64,000 bases of DNA from CAYSRJ01 sp964521865 (GTDB lineage Bacteria; Spirochaetota; B62-G9; DRHN01): assembly GCA_964521865.1 (NCBI GenBank), contig CAZFTJ010000008.1:103409-167408 (forward strand), written 5' to 3'. The notes beneath the pieces were generated by a model that worked only from the letters and a program-made list of their open reading frames with translations, did no database searches and was not told the DNA's origin. Below are positions 8,272 through 17,627 of the stretch, one piece after another (positions within the stretch are counted from its first letter, which is position 1; each line of letters opens with the position of its first letter). Made by a program: the position numbers and the translations under genes.

Positions 8272-10863
8272 TTAGGGTTTGTTCGGGGTTTTGCGTTCTC
8301 CGTAACTCTTGTCTTCGGTAAGAATATGTCTCAACAGCATATGCTTCAAGAATTCGAAAAACGCCATTCTTGGCTTTTTTCCATCGTTCCTGATCTTTTT
8401 TCGAAAGGACTCAATCGTTCCCAGCAATCTCTCATGCTCCCGACTATGGGAAGTAAGGCCGGGATACTCGATTATCTTCATGTATTCCTCTTCATTCCCG
8501 AAGTGCTCCTTGAACGCACGAACGATCTTCTCTACCAGGTTTTCGAAGGCCGGTTTTTTGCCTTCTTCCTGGATGGCCTTGTAGAGATTGTTAATCATCT
8601 CGAACAATTTTTTGTGCTGAGAATCGAGCTGTTCTGTGTACACGCTGTACTCATCGTTCCACTCGAATAACAGACGTTTACCGAATACCTTCATCCTTTT
8701 TTTGAATACTTCAAGCAATTTCCACTGTACCACGGGAATATCATGGAGCGCTTTTGCAGGAATCGTGTACACTCTGGAGCCCTTCGACACGCGGGCGGTA
8801 AAAAGCCTTGATGAACCAAGAATGAACCTCTCCTCACCAAAAAAGCCCTCATCGGTGAGGGTTTCGACAAGCCTTTCCGCAGTGTATATGCGAAGCTCTC
8901 CAGAGACGAGCACATACAGTTGAATGGGGGCGCCCGTCGGAAGAATGCTCTCTTTCTTATATACTTTTGAGGTCATGGAGCGGGCTATACTGTTTTGCCT
9001 GGTGCCCGAAATCATCTCACCGAAGAGCCAGGTGCTCTGCAGGAAACCGCTGATCTGGTGAAGTTTCTCTATCTCGTCGTAAAGATTGTTTCTCCTCACA
9101 ATCTCTATGTACAGGTCGCTTGGTATCCGAAGTACTTTCACGTAACCAACAGACCGATAGGTGCCCCGCAGAGTGTGTCCGTGGAGCCCGGTAAACTCAT
9201 GCATGAGCGAGCCCGCAGGGAGGGTGCTGCATAGCCCTCTCTCCGCATCGACGAATTCCACCTCGCCGTTAAGGATGACATATATTGATATAACCTTTGC
9301 CCCTTTCTTCTCGATAATGATACCAGGATTGAAAGATTCCACAGGACAGTTCATCAGCAGATTGAGCTCGTGCTGGGGCAGAGACGGGAAGTAAGAGTGA
9401 AGGTAGTAATAGGCTGACTGCATGGTGTAATCCTGCTGGGCTTGAATCAATGTGTCCTGCATGCCGAAGATGGCGTTCGACCCGATTTCTTTCTGAGCCG
9501 GCGTGAGCTCGAGGGAAGTGTGGCTCAGATATATCTTGGAGGAGGGGTCACCCACGAAGTCTTCCGCCATGCCGTGGATGAGTCCGCCGCCGATATCGAT
9601 CTTCTTCACATCCACCGGGGATCGGTAGCTCTTCCTCACCTCGTCGTATAGTTCTCTATGTATTCCACTTTTTTTCTCGTCTTCCGTGATCATTCCCTTG
9701 AGCACCTTGAAGGATGCGATATCGGCCAGGTGTGCGTACGTCTTGTACCCACCTTCCCAGAAGGTTCGGAAAAACATTATAGTTGTCTCTATGGGATGGG
9801 GTGAAAGTACGGGTTTTACCTCGAGCCCCCCGATTTTGTTCCAGTTATCGATCTCCAGATCACAAATCTCGAAATATTTCTTCAGACCCTTTTCACTAAC
9901 GGACATCAGTGCGGAAAGCTTCTTGAAAACAGAAGCCCTGACCAGGGGAGCGGCGTAATACTTGATCAGGTGATCTGAACGGAGCAGGGCGGTAATTCCG
10001 GCGAAGTGGTCGTCGTGGGCGTGTGTGTGGAAAATCCCTTCTATTTCGTTCACGCTGATCCCCAGGGCAGTGAGGGAATGAAGGATGTTGGGGCCTGCAT
10101 CGATTAGATATACCTTTCCCTGAAATACCAGAATGCTCGCCATGCAGGGACGGTTCATATCCCATCCGTCGCCTTCGCCGGTGTGAATGACTGAAAAATA
10201 TTCTCTTCTGATCCTGTGGTACCCCAGATTGTATGGAGGATCGTATATATCCTCTTCCGAAAGATTCATGTCTACGGTAACAGATTCATTTCTGCAATAG
10301 AATTCATAGAGGTTGACTCCCTTTCGGTGAATGTATACTCTGTCTCCGAGCTTCACGGCGTCTCTATCGATACTGCGGAAGTCAATCAGCTCTTGGGTCT
10401 TCTGGATCCGGTCGAAGGCAAACCTCAGCTTGATGCGCATGATCTGTCTGGCGTGGTCCCGGGGTATTCCTATTTTCACGATTTCCTCTTCCGATGGAAG
10501 GCCGTAATTTCCGTAGAAAATATATTCACTCTGGGCTCTAACCTGATCTTCCAACCCTATGAGCAAGGGTTTCTGTCCCGTATTGTTGGGGTGATTGGGG
10601 ATGAGCATTCCCTGGCGATAGAACATCTGCAGCACCGGGAACTCGGCCAGATTGGACAGTCTTTCGTTCTGCACCAGCACATCGGAGAGAAGGATGGCAT
10701 TCGGGCCTGTTTCGAAAATGACCCCCTTCTTCTCTTTCTGAACGATAAGCCCTCTTCTTATCATGTGCTTTATGCTGTCCGCCGGGCACCCGCAAAGCAC
10801 GTACAAATTCTCTTCAGGGATTCCAACCCAATATACGCCGCTTGCAACTTTCAACTTTTCCAT
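8272..10863 (-). CDS. Metallo-beta-lactamase / cNMP-binding / hemerythrin fusion protein
   Basis: This 863-residue cytoplasmic protein joins four modules. After an N-terminal region of unknown fold comes a metallo-beta-lactamase domain with the metal motif HTHAHDDH (about residue 279-286). Two cyclic-nucleotide-binding-like beta-roll domains follow (about 504-600 and 630-710). The C-terminal bacteriohemerythrin (about 734-855) keeps all seven di-iron ligands: His in DSQHKK, His and Glu in HFGNEE, two His in HSREH, and His and Asp in HILTED. The combination suggests a signalling enzyme that reads oxygen or nitric oxide through the di-iron site and a nucleotide through the beta rolls. The substrate of the hydrolase domain is unknown. 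The gene stands alone and divergent from carA. Confidence 0.85.
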   Translation of the reverse strand: MEKLKVASGVYWVGIPEENLYVLCGCPADSIKHMIRRGLIVQKEKKGVIFETGPNAILLSDVLVQNERLSNLAEFPVLQMFYRQGMLIPNHPNNTGQKPLLIGLEDQVRAQSEYIFYGNYGLPSEEEIVKIGIPRDHARQIMRIKLRFAFDRIQKTQELIDFRSIDRDAVKLGDRVYIHRKGVNLYEFYCRNESVTVDMNLSEEDIYDPPYNLGYHRIRREYFSVIHTGEGDGWDMNRPCMASILVFQGKVYLIDAGPNILHSLTALGISVNEIEGIFHTHAHDDHFAGITALLRSDHLIKYYAAPLVRASVFKKLSALMSVSEKGLKKYFEICDLEIDNWNKIGGLEVKPVLSPHPIETTIMFFRTFWEGGYKTYAHLADIASFKVLKGMITEDEKKSGIHRELYDEVRKSYRSPVDVKKIDIGGGLIHGMAEDFVGDPSSKIYLSHTSLELTPAQKEIGSNAIFGMQDTLIQAQQDYTMQSAYYYLHSYFPSLPQHELNLLMNCPVESFNPGIIIEKKGAKVISIYVILNGEVEFVDAERGLCSTLPAGSLMHEFTGLHGHTLRGTYRSVGYVKVLRIPSDLYIEIVRRNNLYDEIEKLHQISGFLQSTWLFGEMISGTRQNSIARSMTSKVYKKESILPTGAPIQLYVLVSGELRIYTAERLVETLTDEGFFGEERFILGSSRLFTARVSKGSRVYTIPAKALHDIPVVQWKLLEVFKKRMKVFGKRLLFEWNDEYSVYTEQLDSQHKKLFEMINNLYKAIQEEGKKPAFENLVEKIVRAFKEHFGNEEEYMKIIEYPGLTSHSREHERLLGTIESFRKKIRNDGKKPRMAFFEFLKHMLLRHILTEDKSYGERKTPNKP

Positions 10864-10933
10864 ATTCTTCTCCTCTCACGCTTCTCTCCGTACTGCCGCA
10901 TACTTCATAATACTTCGAGGGTCCGACTCCTGT

Positions 10934-10980
10934 GCGCAGGTGAGGGTGAAGCGGAGCGAAACCGAACACCTGCGCCCTCA
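10934..10980. repeat. Two mutually exclusive inverted repeats upstream of the hemerythrin fusion
   Basis: GCGCAGGTG (10934-10942) pairs perfectly with CACCTGCGC (10967-10975). An alternative stem pairs TGAGGG (10941-10946) with CCCTCA (10975-10980); the two share bases, so only one can form. The element lies about 70-115 nt upstream of the minus-strand start codon, in the probable leader or operator region. Confidence 0.45.
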
Positions 10981-11375
10981 TCGAGATAACGGCCTCTGGG
11001 ACAGAAGGTCAATGCCCTGATGAGCTATACATTCGTATATGATTATATTCTCCACGCCAACGCATCACAAGCACTTTTGCCTCGAGTAATGTGTCGAATA
11101 CTTCTCAGGTCGACGCTGCATTCCGTAACTTCCAAATGGAAGATGTGTTCATCCAGCATAGTGAGGCATACTCACCGTTTCCTCAATATCCCCCGTCGAT
11201 TACTCCCTCGTATACAACTCCACAACAAATCGCTTTGGCTCATATCCATTCCTGCGGCCTTTCCTGATCCCCGTCCTCGCCCTTTGCAACACTATGTAAA
11301 TGGTAAATTGAATTCAGAGCGTCATGGAAGGTAAAATTTTAGACAGAGAGAAACCGGCAATCCCGCTCTTAGGCG

Positions 11376-11404
11376 TTGACTTTTACGGACAGCCGTACTA
11401 CTAT
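11376..11404 (+). promoter_or_regulatory. carA promoter, first copy of a 54-nt duplicated block
   Basis: TTGACT (11376-11381) and TACTAT (11399-11404) are separated by exactly 17 nt, a strong sigma-70 arrangement. The spacer contains the dyad TACG-N6-CGTA (11384-11397), a possible operator. The surrounding block 11372-11425 matches 14106-14159 upstream of carB at 48 of 54 positions. The predicted start lies about 35 nt before the carA ATG. Confidence 0.7.
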
Positions 11405-11446
11405 CCTTAACAATTCGAACTGGAGGCGGTATAAACGGAGGGACGG

Positions 11447-12610
11447 ATGAAGGCACTGCTCATGCTCGAGGATGGCCTGTGCTGTGAATGTGAAAGTTTC
11501 AGCGGCGAAGGCGAGGTGTTCGGGGAGCTGGTGTTCAATACATCTCTTACCGGGTATCAGGAGATTATCACGGATCCTTCTTACAAAGGTCAGATCGTGA
11601 TGATGACCGCGAGCATGATCGGGAATTATGGAATCAGGGAAAACGAGGATGAATCGTCCGGGATTCATGCGGAGGGTCTTGTTGTCAGGGAGTATGGTGG
11701 AGAAACGCTCAACCGGAATGATGCGGGAAATCAAAAGAATCCCGAAAATACGCTTTCATACAGCGAAAAAGGCAGGGGTAAAAAGTCGGAAGATCTTCAC
11801 AACCGGATATTTACGAGCCTTGCCGGATATCTGAACAGCCGGGGTATAGTCGGGGTGCAGGGAGTGGACACTCGCTTTTTTACAAAATATATCCGCGAGA
11901 CCGGGGCGATGAAGGCGGGAATCACCACTCGAACTTTTGATAAAAAGAAGTTTTTACAGATGGTGAAGGATTCACCCGATATTGTCGGGCGCGATCTTGT
12001 AAAGGAAGTCACGACTAAAAACTCCTATCTTTTCATCCATGGGGAGGGTCCGCGGGTTGCCGTGCTTGATTGCGGCATCAAGGTAAGCTCACTCTCACTG
12101 CTCGCACAGCTGGGGTGTCGCGTCGAAGTTTTTCCTGCGTCTGCCGTCAAACAGGATCTACTGAATACCCGCCCGGATGGTATACTTCTTTCCAACGGAC
12201 CCGGCGACCCAGCGGCTCTCGGGGATATCGTTTCTCTCGTTTCATCTCTGATAGGCGAAGTGCCGATATTCGGCATCTGTCTGGGGCATCAGGTAATCGG
12301 GCAGGCGCTTGGTGCCAGGACATTCAAACTGAAGTTCGGACATCATGGCGGAAATCATCCGGTGCGTGAAGAGAGGACCGGTAAAGTATACATCACCTCG
12401 CAGAACCATGGTTTTGCCGTAGACACTCAAACTCTTGATGCACGGGACATCGAGGTTTCATTCATTAACTTAAACGACTACACGCTTGAGGGCTTACGGC
12501 ACAAAAAGCTTCCGCTTTTTTCCGTACAGTTTCATCCGGAGTCCGGCCCGGGACCGCACGACACCATGTTCCTGTTTGATGAATTTTTACACATGATCTG
12601 CGGTGAATAG
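11447..12610 (+). CDS. carA: Carbamoyl-phosphate synthase small subunit
   Basis: CarA hydrolyses glutamine and channels ammonia to CarB for carbamoyl phosphate, the precursor of pyrimidines and arginine. The N-terminal domain starts ALLMLEDG and includes FGELVFNTSLTGYQE. The class I amidotransferase domain (about 195-387) has SNGPGDP, the nucleophile Cys in GICLGHQ, ITSQNHGFAVD, and the His-Glu pair in QFHPES. At 387 residues it is slightly long. Between VVREYG and GVQGVDTR about 30 extra, charged residues replace the usual short loop. The ATG follows GGAGGGAC. carA is separated from carB by two regulator-like genes, but both have the same promoter block. Confidence 0.95.
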   Translation: MKALLMLEDGLCCECESFSGEGEVFGELVFNTSLTGYQEIITDPSYKGQIVMMTASMIGNYGIRENEDESSGIHAEGLVVREYGGETLNRNDAGNQKNPENTLSYSEKGRGKKSEDLHNRIFTSLAGYLNSRGIVGVQGVDTRFFTKYIRETGAMKAGITTRTFDKKKFLQMVKDSPDIVGRDLVKEVTTKNSYLFIHGEGPRVAVLDCGIKVSSLSLLAQLGCRVEVFPASAVKQDLLNTRPDGILLSNGPGDPAALGDIVSLVSSLIGEVPIFGICLGHQVIGQALGARTFKLKFGHHGGNHPVREERTGKVYITSQNHGFAVDTQTLDARDIEVSFINLNDYTLEGLRHKKLPLFSVQFHPESGPGPHDTMFLFDEFLHMICGE

Positions 12611-12679
12611 GTGCACTTGCATCACGGGATACTGCCGAAGAAATAGTACTTCTACACATGAAAATGAGTTTTGATTACA

Positions 12680-13066
12680 CTATTGCTGATCCTCACTGAG
12701 TTCGATAATACTTTTCATCAGCGATAAGAGACATTCTCTTATTTCTTTCTTTTCCATTTTGCGGTACGAACTTACAAGTATTGCTTCTTCCTTTGAAACT
12801 TTTAAAAGAATTCGATCGTTTTTTATATACTCGCCGCCACCTTGTGCAACCTTAAATTGTTTCTCTTCAGGTAAAAAAGCACTCACAGGAACGTCAAGAG
12901 CCTGTGAAATTTGATAGAGCCTGTTGAGAGTAATCTGGCTTCGTCCGCTTTCATACTTTTGAAGTTGTTGATAGGACAGATTAATCTTGTATGCCAACTG
13001 AGATTGACTCAACCCTCGAAGAATACGGAACTCTCTTATTCTCTGTCCTACCCATGTAGGCAGCAT
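12680..13066 (-). CDS. XRE-family transcriptional regulator
   Basis: This 128-residue protein has an N-terminal helix-turn-helix (about residues 3-58) with the XRE pattern RGLSQSQLAYKINLSYQQLQ and KYESG. A variable C-terminal tail ends in two acidic helices. The start is set at the ATG (13066) preceded by GGAGG, rather than an in-frame TTG four codons upstream. It reads against carA and divergently from the PAS protein. Helix-turn-helix proteins of this size often repress neighbouring promoters, and the carA/carB operator dyads are possible targets, though nothing proves it. Confidence 0.85.
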   Translation of the reverse strand: MLPTWVGQRIREFRILRGLSQSQLAYKINLSYQQLQKYESGRSQITLNRLYQISQALDVPVSAFLPEEKQFKVAQGGGEYIKNDRILLKVSKEEAILVSSYRKMEKKEIRECLLSLMKSIIELSEDQQ

Positions 13067-13220
13067 TATATCCTCCAATGATACTTACGTACCCTTCTTG
13101 TATCGTGATTATTGGGTTTAAAATTACAAACCCTTGGTTGTATTTCCGCTTGCTTGAAACTATTAAAAGTAGTATGATCAGCAGTACAGTTTCAGACAAT
13201 ACTTACTAAACGGATCGGGA

Positions 13221-14060
13221 ATGTACGGGGAAAGCAGATCAAAACGGTTTTGGGGTTTAAGATATGGAGTGATAGCCGGTTCGGCAGCATCGCTATGTGC
13301 TGCTTTCCTACTGTATATTTTTGGAGAGGGGAGGTTGCTCATTCTTATTTTTATCATCTCATTTGTTGTTATTGTAGGCACAGGCGGAATGATAGGCTGT
13401 TTGAGCGATCTAATCCATCAATTGCGAAAAAGGGAGCTGAAATATCGAAGTTTCGTTGAGCTGTCAAATGACGGCATTTTTATAACCGACGACCGGGGAA
13501 TCATTATTGAATGGAATAAGGCAGAGGAACACATTACAGGGCTGAAAGCGGCTGATGCAACAGGCTCTTTTGTTTGGAATGTTTTATTCAGGTCACTCCC
13601 TGACAAACAGAGAAATCCTGAACAATACAAAAAAATTAAATCCGATATGCTTCGTTTGCTGAATGAAACCGGAGAGCCCGGGCCAGGCATAGTGCTGGAG
13701 CAGGAAGATAGACACTGTGATGGAATACACAATATCGTTCAGAGATCGATTTTCCCAATCAAAACAGACAGAGGCTTGGCACTTGGCTGCATCTCTCGCA
13801 TCATTCCGAAGACCAGACAAACGGATGAAGCTTTTACTGAAATTGACATAAAATCTCGAGAATTACATTCTAAATCAGGAATAAAAAGCGGCATAATTCC
13901 TATCTGCGCAAAATGCAAGAAGATACGTGATGAGAAAGGCCGTTGGCATCATGTGGAAGTTTATTTTAAAAATTATTATAAAGTAAAATTCAGCCACAGC
14001 ATTTGTCCCGAATGTGTAAGAAAGCTTTACCCGGAATTCAATAAATATGGAAAAAAATGA
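13221..14060 (+). CDS. Membrane-anchored PAS protein with C-terminal cysteine motif
   Basis: The 279-residue protein begins with two membrane helices (about 12-32 and 37-58). A PAS domain follows (about 75-195; FVELSNDGIFITDDRG). The C-terminal tail reads IPICAKCKKIRDEKG and ends with CPECVRKLYPEF. That tail, with paired CxxC-type motifs, is known from many sensor proteins in which it ends the polypeptide after PAS or HATPase domains, and it probably binds metal. No kinase, cyclase or receiver domain is present, so output must be through partners. It sits between carA and carB but lacks an evident metabolic link. The ribosome site before its ATG is weak. Confidence 0.75.
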   Translation: MYGESRSKRFWGLRYGVIAGSAASLCAAFLLYIFGEGRLLILIFIISFVVIVGTGGMIGCLSDLIHQLRKRELKYRSFVELSNDGIFITDDRGIIIEWNKAEEHITGLKAADATGSFVWNVLFRSLPDKQRNPEQYKKIKSDMLRLLNETGEPGPGIVLEQEDRHCDGIHNIVQRSIFPIKTDRGLALGCISRIIPKTRQTDEAFTEIDIKSRELHSKSGIKSGIIPICAKCKKIRDEKGRWHHVEVYFKNYYKVKFSHSICPECVRKLYPEFNKYGKK

Positions 14061-14109
14061 GCAGTAGCACCCGATTTGCCGCATGAGGTCGTAGGGTTCC
14101 TCTTTGGCG

Positions 14110-14138
14110 TTGACTTTTACGTTTGTCCGTACTACTAT
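14110..14138 (+). promoter_or_regulatory. carB promoter, second copy of the duplicated block
   Basis: TTGACT (14110-14115) and TACTAT (14133-14138) are 17 nt apart, as at carA. The dyad TACG-N6-CGTA is kept at 14118-14131, although the six central bases differ almost completely from the carA copy. The predicted leader to the carB ATG is about 130 nt, much longer than at carA. Confidence 0.7.
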
Positions 14139-14274
14139 CCTTAACAATTCGAACCGGAGCGGCTGAACGCGCAGAATGGATGCTGATATAGCATATGATG
14201 TGATGGCCAAGCGGTCTTACTCGGACGTGAGGCCCCCAATAAACTTCGGTAATGAGTGAGACGGAACAAAAAGT

Positions 14275-17200
14275 ATGCCGAAGAGAACGGACATAAAAAA
14301 GATTCTCGTTGTGGGTTCGGGACCGATTGTCATCGGCCAGGCGTGCGAATTCGATTATTCGGGAACACAGGCCCTCAAGGCGTTGAAAGAGGAGGGCTAT
14401 TCGGTAATTCTCGTGAACAGCAATCCCGCAACGGTTATGACGGACAGGAAGATGGCGGACCGGACCTATATCGAGCCGCTTGCGGTCGAGCCTGTCGCGC
14501 AGATCATTGCGCGCGAGCGGCCGGATGCAGTGCTTCCAACGCTCGGCGGCCAGACCGCCCTCAACCTTATACGCGACCTTTCAGAAGCAGGGGTGCTCGG
14601 ACAATTCGGGGTCGAGTGCATCGGCGCGGATATCGAGGTTATACGAAGGGCCGAACAGCGCGAGCTCTTTAAAAAGGCCATGGAGGAGATCGGCCTCGAT
14701 GTTCCCAGGAGCGGTCTGGCTCATTCCATGGAGGAAGCCCGTGCTGTTCTCAAGACGGTCGGACTGCCGGCCATAGTACGTCCCAGTTTCACGCTCGGGG
14801 GTCGTGGAGGCGGCCTCGCGTTTTCCGATACCGAATTCGAGCAGGCTGTTCGCAAGGGTGTCGAGGACAGCCCCGTCCACCAGGTGCTCATCGAGGAGTC
14901 GATTCACGGCTGGAAGGAGTTTGAGTACGAGGTGATGCGGGATAAAAAAGATAACGCCGTTATTATCTGCTGCATCGAGAACATCGATCCCATGGGCATA
15001 CACACGGGTGACAGCGTTACGGTAACACCCGCCATGACCATTTCGGACATGGAAAACCAATATATGCGCGACGCATCGATCGCCATACTGCGGAAAATCG
15101 GTGTAGAAACGGGCGGGTCGAATGTGCAGTTTGCCATGCATCCGGACACAGGGCGGATCGTGGCCATCGAAATGAACCCGAGGGTTTCGAGAAGCTCCGC
15201 GCTCGCATCGAAAGCAACCGGCTTTCCGATTGCGAAGATTGCGGCAAAGCTTGCGGTAGGATATACGCTCGACGAAATACCAAACGATATAACCAAAAAA
15301 ACTCCTGCGTGCTTTGAGCCGGTTATCGATTATGTGGGGGTCAAAATGCCGCGTTTTAACTTTGAAAAGTTCCCGGGCGCCTCCAGTGAGCTTTCGATAC
15401 AGATGAAATCCGTGGGCGAGATAATGGCCCTGGGAAGGACCTTTTTAGAAGCCGTGTTCAAGGGTTTAAGGGCGCTCGAAAGTGCGGATGCATGGTACAG
15501 AACAACCCGGAAGGCCGGTACCGAAGAGATGCTTTCGTTTATATCAAAACAGAAGCCTGACCGTATTCCCTTCATCATCGAAGCCCTGAGACGGAAGGTG
15601 AGTGAGAAAGATATACATGAGCTCACTCGTATAGACCCCTGGTATATCCGCATGTTCAAAAGGGCGTCCAATCTGATGGACCGTATACAAAACAATCCCC
15701 TTCAAGCGGACGTCGTGCGCCGGGCAAAAACCGCCGGGTTTTCAGACGAGCTAATCGGCCATTTGCAAAAATCGGACGGCGACAGCATCCGCAGTTTCAG
15801 AAAAAAACACAAAATACTTCCTGCCTATAAAATGGTGGACACCTGCGCCGCCGAATTCGAGGCATGTACGCCGTATTTTTATTCGAGCTACGACAGAGAA
15901 GACGAAACGATTTGCACGAATAGGGAAAAGGTTCTCATACTGGGCAGCGGTCCCAACCGCATCGGCCAGGGGATAGAGTTTGACTATTGCTGCGTGCAGG
16001 CGTCCTTCGAGCTCAAGGCCCTGGGGTATGAAACAATAATGGTAAACAGCAACCCGGAAACGGTCAGCACCGACTACGATACGTCAGACCGCCTCTATTT
16101 CGAGCCCGTTACATTCGAGGATGTGATGAATATCATCGAAAAAGAACGTCCCATAGGTGTTATCGTTCAGTTCGGCGGGCAGACACCGCTCAATATGGCG
16201 AAAAAGCTCGAAAAAAGCGGTGTGAGAATACTCGGCACTTCAACCGATTCGATACACCGGGCGGAATCGCGTGAGGAGTTTTCGGACCTCGTCGAGGAGC
16301 TCGGTCTCAGACAGCCGCCGAACGGCACGGCGAAGAGCAGAGAAGAGGCCCTGAAGATTGCCAAATCCGTGGGGTACCCGGTGCTCGTCCGGCCTTCATT
16401 TATACTCGGCGGCAGCAAGATGGCTATTCTGTATGATGAACAGAGTCTGAAGCAGTACCTGTCTCATGCTGAGGCGCTTTCGAAGGGAAACCCCATCCTC
16501 ATCGACCGGTTTCTCGAGGACGCGTTCGAGTACGATATAGATGCGGTCTCGGACGGCGCACAGGTGGCGATAGGCGGTGTTATGGAACATATAGAGGAAG
16601 CCGGTGTGCATTCCGGTGATTCTGCATGCGCCATCCCCCCGGTTAAATCGAAAGATGAGTGGATAGAGGAGATCAAACGTCAGACGAGGGTGATTGCAAA
16701 AACGCTCGGCGTTGTGGGCCTTATCAATATCCAGTTTGCCGTTCAGAATGACCTCGTATATGTACTCGAAGTCAACCCGCGGGCATCGCGGACCGTCCCG
16801 TTCGTGTCCAAAGCCACGTCCTTTCCGCTTGCACGGGTTGCAACGGCGCTCATGATGGGAAAGACGCTCGAAGAGCTCGGCATTACAACCGGCCTCGCCG
16901 CCCACTATGTATCGGTCAAAGAGTCGGTTTTGCCGTTCAACCGTTTTCCCGGAACCGACCCGCTGCTCGGTCCTGAGATGCGCTCGACAGGGGAGGTGAT
17001 GGGAACGGGTGCTTCCTTCGGTGAAGCCTTCTACAAGGCCGAGCTCGGGGCGAATACACCGCTTCCGATAAACGGCGTCGTTTTCATAAGCGTGCACGAC
17101 AGTGATAAGGATACCATACTGCCGGTTGCTAAAAAACTCAGTGAGCTCGGAATCAAGATAACGGCCACGAGCGGCACAGCCTCCTACTTGTGGAAGCACG

Positions 17201-17472
17201 GTATATGGTCCGATGTGCTCCAGAAGATTCATGAGGGGCATCCGAACGTGCTCGATTATATTGAAAATGCAAGGATCGATCTTTTCATCAACACTCCACT
17301 GGGGAAGGAATCTCAGATCGATGATTATACGATACGTCAGGCGGCGATACGCCACGGCATCGCCTACACAACGACCACATCGGCCGCAGTCGCCGCAGTC
17401 GAAGGAATCGAGGCCAAGCTGAACGGACATATTTTTGTGCGACATCTGCAGGAGAACCCCTTTTTCTACTGA
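14275..17472 (+). CDS. carB: Carbamoyl-phosphate synthase large subunit
   Basis: The 1065-residue product has the full CarB architecture. It has two homologous ATP-grasp halves, the first from KKILVVGSGPIVIGQACEF and the second from VLILGSGPNRIGQGIEFDY, joined by an oligomerisation domain (about 400-550). The C-terminal allosteric MGS-like domain (about 930-1065; KITATSGTASYL) binds effectors such as UMP or ornithine in known enzymes. Both halves keep glycine-rich loops (RPSFTLGGRGGG, RPSFILGGSK) and the metal-binding EMNPR and EVNPRAS segments. The length matches the family norm. It is transcribed from its own copy of the carA promoter block and is the last gene of that unit. Confidence 0.97.
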   Translation: MPKRTDIKKILVVGSGPIVIGQACEFDYSGTQALKALKEEGYSVILVNSNPATVMTDRKMADRTYIEPLAVEPVAQIIARERPDAVLPTLGGQTALNLIRDLSEAGVLGQFGVECIGADIEVIRRAEQRELFKKAMEEIGLDVPRSGLAHSMEEARAVLKTVGLPAIVRPSFTLGGRGGGLAFSDTEFEQAVRKGVEDSPVHQVLIEESIHGWKEFEYEVMRDKKDNAVIICCIENIDPMGIHTGDSVTVTPAMTISDMENQYMRDASIAILRKIGVETGGSNVQFAMHPDTGRIVAIEMNPRVSRSSALASKATGFPIAKIAAKLAVGYTLDEIPNDITKKTPACFEPVIDYVGVKMPRFNFEKFPGASSELSIQMKSVGEIMALGRTFLEAVFKGLRALESADAWYRTTRKAGTEEMLSFISKQKPDRIPFIIEALRRKVSEKDIHELTRIDPWYIRMFKRASNLMDRIQNNPLQADVVRRAKTAGFSDELIGHLQKSDGDSIRSFRKKHKILPAYKMVDTCAAEFEACTPYFYSSYDREDETICTNREKVLILGSGPNRIGQGIEFDYCCVQASFELKALGYETIMVNSNPETVSTDYDTSDRLYFEPVTFEDVMNIIEKERPIGVIVQFGGQTPLNMAKKLEKSGVRILGTSTDSIHRAESREEFSDLVEELGLRQPPNGTAKSREEALKIAKSVGYPVLVRPSFILGGSKMAILYDEQSLKQYLSHAEALSKGNPILIDRFLEDAFEYDIDAVSDGAQVAIGGVMEHIEEAGVHSGDSACAIPPVKSKDEWIEEIKRQTRVIAKTLGVVGLINIQFAVQNDLVYVLEVNPRASRTVPFVSKATSFPLARVATALMMGKTLEELGITTGLAAHYVSVKESVLPFNRFPGTDPLLGPEMRSTGEVMGTGASFGEAFYKAELGANTPLPINGVVFISVHDSDKDTILPVAKKLSELGIKITATSGTASYLWKHGIWSDVLQKIHEGHPNVLDYIENARIDLFINTPLGKESQIDDYTIRQAAIRHGIAYTTTTSAAVAAVEGIEAKLNGHIFVRHLQENPFFY

Positions 17473-17627
17473 TTCTGTTGGTTATTGAAAGAAGACGTTT
17501 TCCGGAATTTCTTTCCTCATTCAGTTTTCGTGAGGGCTGCGGGAAATGGCTGCATGCTCCTATCCCCCGTATTTCAAGGAAGAAAAGGTGGCGAGGAAAA
17601 GCACGATAATAGGCTTCAATAACGGAA

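Larger units (their letters stand above)
10864..11446. other. Divergent intergenic region between the fusion gene and carA
   Basis: These 583 nt carry the overlapping inverted repeats at 10934-10980, near the start of the minus-strand fusion gene, and the carA promoter at the far end. The stretch in between (about 11000-11340) shows no credible gene, tRNA or terminator. The length leaves room for a small RNA, which I cannot demonstrate. Confidence 0.45.
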
